Assembly: GCA_011317545.1 (NCBI GenBank)
Contig: WUJK01000013.1
Location: 620,001-684,000 of the forward strand
Length of the DNA stretch: 64,000 nucleotides
Source: Coniella vitis
Taxonomy: Eukaryota > Ascomycota > Sordariomycetes > Diaporthales > Schizoparmaceae
Direction of reading: 5' to 3'
Part shown: piece by piece, positions 56,708 through 64,000 of the stretch
How positions within the stretch are numbered: position 1 is the first letter of the stretch
How the letters are laid out: the number at the start of each line of letters is the position of its first letter
Notes under the pieces: generated by a model
What the model was told of the DNA's origin: nothing
Database searches by the model: none
Seen by the model: the letters and a program-made list of their open reading frames with translations, nothing else
Made by a program: the position numbers and the translations under genes

Positions 56708-59700
56708 CTACGCACCCTGCCGAATCTTGGACTTGCGGCAGACAATCCCACTCAGCGTCTGAATGCTCCCGCTGCTCAGCAGCTCCAGCACCTGCAAGCT
56801 CGCCTCGTACTCGCGCGTGATGAAATTCCGAATCTCAATCGCCGTCAGCGAGTCGAGCGGGTAGTGCGTCAGGCTGCGCGTGACGTCCAGCTCGTCCTCG
56901 TCCATCATCAGCACCTGCGCAATCTTGACGACCAGCCCGCGGCAGACGACCTCCTCTGCCTCGGCGTCGCCCAGCGAGGCAGTCAGTGAAGCAATGGCAT
57001 TCTTCCCGCCGCCGCCATCCGCGCCTGTCTCGCCGCCATCGCCGGCCGATGAAGCCGCCACCTTCTTCCTCAGATGGCGGAACTTGGCATCGTCCGCCCA
57101 GAACGGCAACGAAACCTTGCCCTTGGCCTTGGGCGCGCCAAACCCGACTCCTGTAATGACATGTCCCCCACACGCGTCCGTCGCACCACCACCACCCACA
57201 ACAGCAGCCCGCAGCAAAGCCAGCACCTGCGCCTCGCAAATCGTGTGGTTGGCTGCGTCGCCGCCCAGATTGCGCAGCACATCCTCCGCCCTCGCTGCGC
57301 CGCCGCCGCCGCCACTGCCGCTGTCGTTGTTGCTCGCCGAATCCGCAAGGTACCCTGCGTCCGAAACAGCAGCCAGCGCAAGCGACACGCCGGGGAGGTT
57401 CTGCGCGCGGCGGTGCTGCACCAGCGCGTCGAGGAAGGTGTTTGCTGCTGCGTAGGCGGCTTGGCCTCTGTTGCCTACCACGGCGGACACGGAAGACAGG
57501 ACGACGAAGAAGTCGAGGGGGTGGGCGTGTGGTGGTGGTGGTGGTGGTGGTGGTGTCGACAACAGGTGAGAAGAGGACCTCGTGGCGTTTGCGTTGTTGT
57601 TGTTGTTGTCGCTGCCGCCGCCGTCTAGGGAAACGTGAAGGTTCCACGCGCCCTTGACCTTGGCTTCCACCACAGCCGTGTATTCCTTGTGCGTCATTTT
57701 TTCAAACAGCACGTCGTGCAGGACCATGGCGCTGTGGACCACGCCGCGGACCGGTGGGAAGAGAGCATCTTTGTTGTGAATCCGCGCGAGCAGCGAGGCG
57801 ACGCTCCTCTCGTCTGCTACGTCACACTGATGGACGTGGATCTGAGAGCCGAGTGCCCGGGCGTCGTCGGAGAGTCTCTGCAGCGATGGGGTGCTTGCGG
57901 CGCGAGCGGAGCGTGAGAGCAGCACGATGTGGCCTGCGCCATGGCGAGCCATCCATTTCGCCATGCTGCGGCCCAGACCGCCTGTTCCGCCGACGATGAT
58001 GTACGTTGCGTCTTTGCGGAGGAGGGGCGCGGTGGGTGCGGCGGGAGTGGCTTGGATTGTGTCGGTTGGCTGGGGGACGAGGACCACGGTGGAGGAGGGG
58101 CTGGTGCTGCTCTCACTGGCGCGCTGGAGGAGAAGCTGGTTGAAGGCATCGGGGGCTTGGGAGAAGGGCATGGTGGATAGGCCGGTGAGGGGGCTCAGTT
58201 TGCCGTCTTGTAGGAGGAGTGAGATCTGAGCCAGCGCTTGTGCGACGATCCTTGGCCTTTGCTGGGCGAGAGCGAGCATGTCAATCGTCACGTGAGAGGT
58301 GTTGCGAGGAGGATGGATGCTGTCCAGCGAGGACGACCCGTGGACGTCTTGGATCCTGTGGTGACGGGATCCGGGTTCATTGCCAGGGAGTTGTGGCTGT
58401 TGGACCTTGAGGAAGTGGCCAAAGTCACTGAGGCTTGCTTTCCACAGCCGCTCCAGGCTTGACTGCGTGGTCTTGGGCGAGGACAGGTCCATAATCACAT
58501 GGAAACCCGTATTGTCAGTCGCAGCCATGATCTGGTCGTATGCCTCGCGGAGCGCATGCCCACGATCGTGATGTGCTGACAAGGGGCCAAGAATGTGCTC
58601 CTCAGGAACGGTTCCAGCGTATTGGCTCACCAGCACTGCCTTCTCATCGCATGTTGCAGCAAAAGCATAGACCTGCGCGCCGTGCAAAGACGCAAGACTG
58701 ACGGCTGCTTGGCCGGCCGGCGTCAGGGCAGAAGTGACGAGCACCGTCTGGCCGCGTTCCAGCCGAGCCTGGTCAATGAGGCTGTAGTACGCTGTGCCGT
58801 ATGCCAGCGGGAGAGCAGCGCCTTGCTCAAAGGAAACACTGGGCGCTGCTTCCTTCAAGGGGAGTGGCATGGCCAGAGACGCTGAGGCACGCGCAAAGCT
58901 TGCGAATCCCCCGTGGCCTGTCTTTGTCGTGTCTCTGCTGCTCACTGCCGTCGTAAGGCAGGCGATGGGGGTTCCAATGGGCAAGTGTTGGACTGCGCTG
59001 CCAACGCGAGTAACAATGCCGGATGCTTCGAAGCCTGCGGGGTTGAAGGAAGAGGCTGAGGCAGAGCCTGGGTGAAGATCGTTCAGGCTCGCCGCCACGG
59101 CCCTGACTTCGAATTCGATCTCGTCGTCAGCAGCGAGCGGTGCGTTCTTCGCCTCTGTGTCCTCCATGAAGTGCACATGCTTGGCCGTCATGCTCGCTGC
59201 GCTGCCTTTGCACGCAGAGGCCCTGCTGATCTCGAGCTGCATCCTCAGCGCGCGTCCGCCAGCAGTTGCCTGCGCATACGACTGCATCACAACGGCATTG
59301 GGATTCGTAGCGCGCGCGACAAAGCGGTCCATGCCCTCGTCGTTGATCACGCGCGGCACGGAAAGCTGTCCGTCGCGGTAGACAAACTCCATATCGGCGC
59401 TGGTCGCGGAACCACCAAAGGCCTTCGCGATCACGGTGCCAATGGCCTCTGCCGACTCCCGCTCACCAGCACCAGCACCAGCACCATGGATGTCAAGATG
59501 CGCAAAGGGAAGCATCGTCTCGGAGCGAATCGTCCGGCTCAGACCGCAGACCATGTTGGACAGCGGCGAAGAGACGTTGGCGCCAGAGGTCACCCAGAGG
59601 ATCCGGCTCGCTGTGCTGGCCAGAGCCTGGAGGCAGGCGAACTGGGATGGCGACGGGTCAGAGAGGAAGGGCGAGTCGAGCTCTGCCAGGACGATGCACG

Positions 59701-62700
59701 TGCTGTCTTGCATTGTCGATTGGATGTGCGCGACTGCGGAGGGCTCTTCTGTTTCGCGGCCAAAGAGGGCGTTCTCGCGGCGCGGCTCGATGGATGTCAT
59801 TGGCGTGAGGAGACTGGTGAAGTGCTGCGCGAGCGAGCCTGATGTCGTTCCCTCTTCGCCGCAGATGAGGACAATTTGGGAGTCCTTCACCGTGGTGCCA
59901 AGTGCGGATATCATCGCTTTGTGGTCCTCTTTCTCAACCGGTTCCCACTCGTATTTGTAGCAGACTTGGCCTGTCGTGTTTTCGCTCTCGTCCGCAGTTG
60001 AGCTGCCGTCCAAGATCGGGGAGACAACAAGCCCATCAATGGAAACGACAATGCCACCGTCCTCGGCTGCAGCGGTGACGATGTCGACGCTTGTTGCACG
60101 GGGGCTGCTCCGGTCAAACTGCGCCGTGCAGTAGACCTTCAACGCCTCTGACGCGGTCGGGTCCGTGGAGTCGAGCGCAACTGTCATGCTTTTGATCGAA
60201 GAGGCGAGGTATACCGTCTCTTGCAGCACATCCGCCGTGTGTCCACTGTTGAGGATGGGCCAGTACATGTCCAGAACCGATTCGAGGATGGTTGGGTGGA
60301 GAGTTGGCGTGGACGTGGCCTTGTTGTCAGCTGCGGTGGTCGGGCTGAGACGCCCAACTGCATACTCGGTGGTCGCCTTGCATTCTTGAAGAGACTGGAA
60401 GGATGGGCCGTATTCGACGCCGAGATTGTCCGCAAGATTCGAGTAGAAGGCAGCGACGTCCTCGGCATCAAGATGGGTCGCAGACTGTTGCTCAGCAGCC
60501 GACACAGCATTGTCAATGATAGCTCTGGCTCGAGACGAGGGGGCCGTCTTGTCCTGCTGGGTGGTTCTAACAAGACCAACGCAATGCTCTGTCCACTCCG
60601 TGTTCGCCGACCACGAACAGACCGAGAAGGCCTCCCACTCCTCTCCTGAGCCTCCCTCGCGGCGGTGGTGCAGCGAAATGCTCAGCTCAATGCTGCCGTT
60701 GCCGCCCACGACGTCAGACGCGAAGATTAGTGGCTTGAGCACTTCCACTTCGCGCAAGGCCACTGTGTTGTAAGCCTCTTGCTCCTTGGTCACCTGGCTG
60801 TTGCGCCTCCGCTCACAGACCGCTTCAGTCGCCATCGCGACATACCCAGCAAGCGGGAAAACAACGACCCCCTGGATCTTATGGTGGCGCACCCAGGGCA
60901 GGTCATCCAGCGAGACCACGTTCCGCCACGTGGGCGCAGTCGCCGTGGAGTAGATGGCCTCGAGGCCAATCAGCGGACTGCGCCGGTCCGTCGCGCCGCG
61001 GTGGTTGTGCATGCGCGAGAGGCGCGACTCGTGCCAGTAGCGCGCCTTGTGGTTCCATGCATAGCGCGGCAGGTCCGTCAGCATCGTGGCGGTTGTTGTT
61101 GTTGTTGTCGCCGTCGCCGTCTTTGCGTCGATCATCATGCTGCTGCCGCTGCCGGCGGGCGAGTTGACGGCGTCCATGCGCAGGAGGCCGCCGTTGGCCG
61201 TGATGGCGGCGGCGGCCTCGAGGGCGGTCTCGACGGCGTCTCGCTTGCGCACCAGCATGGAGGTGTAGGACACGTCCCTGGCGACGCCTGCGGTGTGGAG
61301 GATCTGCTTGATGGGCCCTTGGAGGGCCGAGTGTGGGCCCAGCTCCAGCAGCATGTTGACGCACGCTTCCTTCTCGGCGAACGCCCTGCTCATGAGCGAG
61401 AGCGCTTGGCTGAAGCGCACGGGGCGCGTCAGGTTCTCGACCCAGTATCGCGCGTCGCATTCGGCGCCGTCGACGAGCCGGCCGTGCAGGGACGAGTAGA
61501 ATGCCACGGGGGAGCCGGAGCGAGGCAGGGGGAGCAACGCCAGCGTGGCGCTGTACGCCTTCGCGACGAGGTCCATGTGGTGCGAGTGGTAGGCCACGTC
61601 GACTTGGAGGCGTCTGTGGAACGTCGCCGGCTGGGTGTCTTGGATCTTGTCCTCGAGCAAGGCCATGGCGTCTGCGTCGCCCGAGATGGTCAGGCTCGTG
61701 GGGCTGTTGTAGCAGGCAATGCGGACTTTGGCTCCCGTGGCTTGCAGCTGGGGGCTCGCGTTCACGGCGTCGAGCAGAGGCTGGACTTCCTCTTCTGACC
61801 CGCCCACAGCCATCATCGTGCCCTCCAAGGAGGGATACTCTGTCTTCAGGAGCGGGATCATCCTGCCTCTGTGGTAGGCAATGGCCATGGCTGCCTCGAA
61901 GGAGATGAAACCCGCAGCATAGGCTGCCGCGATCTCGCCGCTCGAGTGTCCGGCCACAGCCGTCAGGCTCACCCCCCACGAGCGCAGCAGATCCACAAGA
62001 CAGAGCTGCACGGCCGTGCAAGACGGCTGGCTGACGTGCGCTTCCGACACGTTGGACGTGTGGGCGTCCTCGGGGTGGATCAGCTCGCCGACGAGGGACC
62101 ACTGCGCGCCCATGCGGCGCAGACACCGGTCGGCGCGGTTCAGCGACTCGGTGTAGACGGGGAAGCCCGCGGACCCGTAGAGCTCGCGGCCCATTGCGTG
62201 CCACTGGGCGCCTTGGCCGGTGAAAATGAGGCCCACTGCGAGGTCCTGGATCTGGCCTTGCCCGCGGGCGGCGGTCTTTGTGGGGATGATGTTCTTGCTG
62301 TTGAGGGCTTCGATGAGCTGGAAGGAGGTTACTGCTGGGATGGCGACGCGCCATCTCAACAGGGAGCGTTTGCTGAGTGTGTAGCAGAGGTTGTTGAGGA
62401 GGTCGGACTGGAAGATTCTGTGGCAAGTCAGTAAACGTTCGAGTCCAACTATCCAGTCTTGGTAAAGGTTTCTTACTCTGGTCTTTGCTCGAGGTAAACC
62501 ACGAGATTCGCCATGGTCGCCTCAAGCGACTGCCTGTCGTTTGCAGACAGCACAAACAACTTCCTTCTCCCCGACGAACTGCTCTCATCCAGGCTGTCGT
62601 TCCTCGACGCCCTTCTGTAATGCGACGGTCGCTTGGGCGCAGAGGGAGCCTTGCCCAGCACCACATGGGCATTGGTGCCGCCAAAGCCAAAGTTGTTGAC

Positions 62701-64000
62701 GCTGATATACTTCTTGCCCTTGGGCCACGGCCGCTGGGCCTTGGGCACAGCCAAGTTCCACTCCTTCCACGGGATCTTCTTGTTGGCCGTCTTGAAGTCG
62801 TGGTTGGGCAGGATGAAGCCTCTCTCGAGCATGAGCGCCGCCTTGATCACGGCAGCGATACCCGACGCTGCTTCCAGGTGGCCAATGTTGGACTTTACAG
62901 AGCCGATGAAGAGCGGGTCGCGGACGGTGCGGCCTTCGCCCAGGGCGCGAAAGATGGCGCCTGCTTCGGTGGGATCGCCGATCTTGGTGCCGGTGCCGTG
63001 GGCTTCGACAAAGGCGCACTCGCGGCGGTCGAGGTTCGCGCTGGCGTAAACCTGGTGGATGAGTCTCTCTGGAGATTATATGCGAGTAAGCGTTAGTTGA
63101 GTGGTGGTTGTCAGGGACATTCTGGGCGGGAGTGGCGGAAACGGACCTTGTGCGTCGCCGTTGGGCATCGTGATGCCCGGCGTCTTGCCGTCCTGGTTGA
63201 TACCAGTTCCGAGAACGACAGCCCTTATAGCGTCGCCGTCGTCTATTGCTTGCTGCAAAGGCTTCAACACGACAATACCACAGCCCTCGCCACGCCCAAA
63301 GCCAGTGCCGCGCTCGTCAAAGGCAATGGAGCGCCCAGAGTCCGAGAGAAGGCTAGTGACAAGTGTCAGAATTTGTTGGTTTTGGTACAGCGAGAAATAC
63401 ACAACCATGACTTACCGGCCAGTAGAAAAGGATATGAACGAGTCGGGCGCCATATTCAAGTGACATGCTCCGGTGATTGCAATGGACGACTCGCCGTTCC
63501 GGATACTCTGGCAAGCCGTGTGCAGCGCCACCAAACTCGACGAACACGCCGTGTCGAGAGTGAAACTGGGGCCGCGCAGGTCAAAGAAGTGCGAGAGCCT
63601 GTTGGACTGCATTGCATGTGCACAGCCTGTTGTTGTTGATTGTCAGTTCCAACTGTATTCACAACTGCATCTGGAATCCTGCAGCGAATAGTGTGGTATC
63701 GTTTACTGACCTGTAGACTGATACATCGGCATGGCATCCGCGTCCCTCGAGAGATGCGTCTCATACTCGGACAGACTCCCGCCAATAAAAACACCCACGT
63801 CTTTGCCCACGACAGAGTGCTTCGGAATGCCCGCGCTTTCCAGCGCCTCAAACGTGCATTCTAACAACAGCCGTTGCTGAGGGTCCACTGAAACGAAGAT
63901 AGACAGACCGATTTAGCCTCCATACAATCTTGATAAAACACCACACCAGGTTATGCAGCGCAGAAAGCCTCCGTGGTGTAGAGACTGTGGATTGGTTCGG
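56708..64000 (-). CDS. reducing type I polyketide synthase (5' partial)
   Basis: The gene enters from the right edge. Readable exons are 63887-63711, 63626-63416, 63352-63147, 63068-62477 and 62417-56708, with frame-consistent introns. Domains: KS with DTACSSS (active Cys near 63546), EAHGTGTKIGDP and GSVKSNIGHLEA; AT with FTGQGAQ, AGHSSGEIAAA and YHSHHM; DH with HHKIQGVVVFP near 60880; ER near 59100-58200; KR with IVGGTGGLG near 57985 and AAYAAAN near 57450; ACP with PLDSLTAIE near 56850; no thioesterase. No C-methyltransferase is seen between DH and ER. The ER cofactor loop reads TSALTPAGQ rather than a Gly-rich HxxxGGVGQ, and the DH has LESVLD where LDxxxQ is usual. The KR carries poly-Asn/poly-Pro inserts. 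The product is unknown. The segment 63888-64000 probably contains an intron and an unresolved exon end. Expression and any cluster lie partly outside the window. Confidence 0.95.

Noticed and set aside
59100..59900. C-methyltransferase domain in the PKS
   Set aside because: No SAM-binding motif is seen; the stretch matches the structural pseudo-KR-type linker between DH and ER.
60779..61798. 339-codon plus-strand frame
   Set aside because: It is antisense to the PKS AT/DH region and reflects GC-rich third positions only.
60903..62690. 595-codon minus-strand frame
   Set aside because: It is the +1 shadow of the PKS on the same strand, Arg/Pro/His-rich, with no PKS motif in that frame.
1..64000. 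CRISPR arrays, bacterial operators or riboswitches
   Set aside because: The genome is eukaryotic; the regular repeats seen are simple microsatellites, not spaced direct repeats.

Overview
The window looks like a chromosomal stretch of a filamentous ascomycete (Pezizomycotina). Evidence: short 55-130 nt GT-AG introns with CTAAC/CTAAT-like branch sites, ascomycete-type families (PI-PLC-C1, DUF2278, DUF1479, DUF1993, Zn2Cys6 and bZIP regulators, a highly reducing type I polyketide synthase), a eukaryotic tRNA-Ser, and a repeat destroyed by repeat-induced point mutation (RIP). The families are compatible with Dothideomycetes, but I cannot fix the genus.

Layout. (1) 1-6990 is an AT-rich, RIP-saturated block in which CpA and TpG are almost absent. 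It holds a minus-strand Ty3/gypsy chromovirus whose zinc knuckle, protease, reverse transcriptase, integrase and chromodomain can still be read through missense and nonsense changes. (2) 6998-15269 is an accessory, immunity-like cluster. It has a C2H2/TPR protein followed in the same frame by a protein-kinase remnant (three in-frame stops, all explicable as CAA/CAG to TAA/TAG). A divergent DUF7580 plus subtilisin-like protease carries a one-base frameshift, and a 294-aa protein proposed to be a fungal gasdermin sits next to it. The last two resemble the HET-Q2/HET-Q1 protease-gasdermin cell-death pair. (3) 16724-36957 is ordinary, loosely packed sequence: tRNA-Ser(AGA), PI-PLC-C1-like phosphodiesterase, a Pro/Ser-rich protein, DUF2278/lamin-tail-like protein, a METTL21-type methyltransferase, a secreted histidine phosphatase, a bZIP regulator and a coiled-coil protein. 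(4) 36958-43226 is a gene-poor gap of about 6.3 kb. (5) 43227-56445 has a single-pass membrane protein with an Asn/Gln-rich tail, DUF1479, an atypical Zn2Cys6 regulator, DUF1993, a badly broken MmgE/PrpD pseudogene and a two-TM membrane protein. (6) 56708 to the right edge is a reducing polyketide synthase (KS-AT-DH-ER-KR-ACP, no C-MeT) whose 5' end lies outside the window and whose ER and DH motifs look degenerate.

How parts may work together: a protease that cleaves and activates a pore-forming partner, next to an NLR-like C2H2/TPR gene, would be a self/non-self or pathogen-sensing module. RIP spreading from the neighbouring retroelement may already have disabled its kinase part. The PKS may belong to a biosynthetic cluster continuing to the right, and the Zn2Cys6 gene is a possible but unproven regulator. 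Exon coordinates are manual readings of splice signals with frame checks, not transcript evidence.
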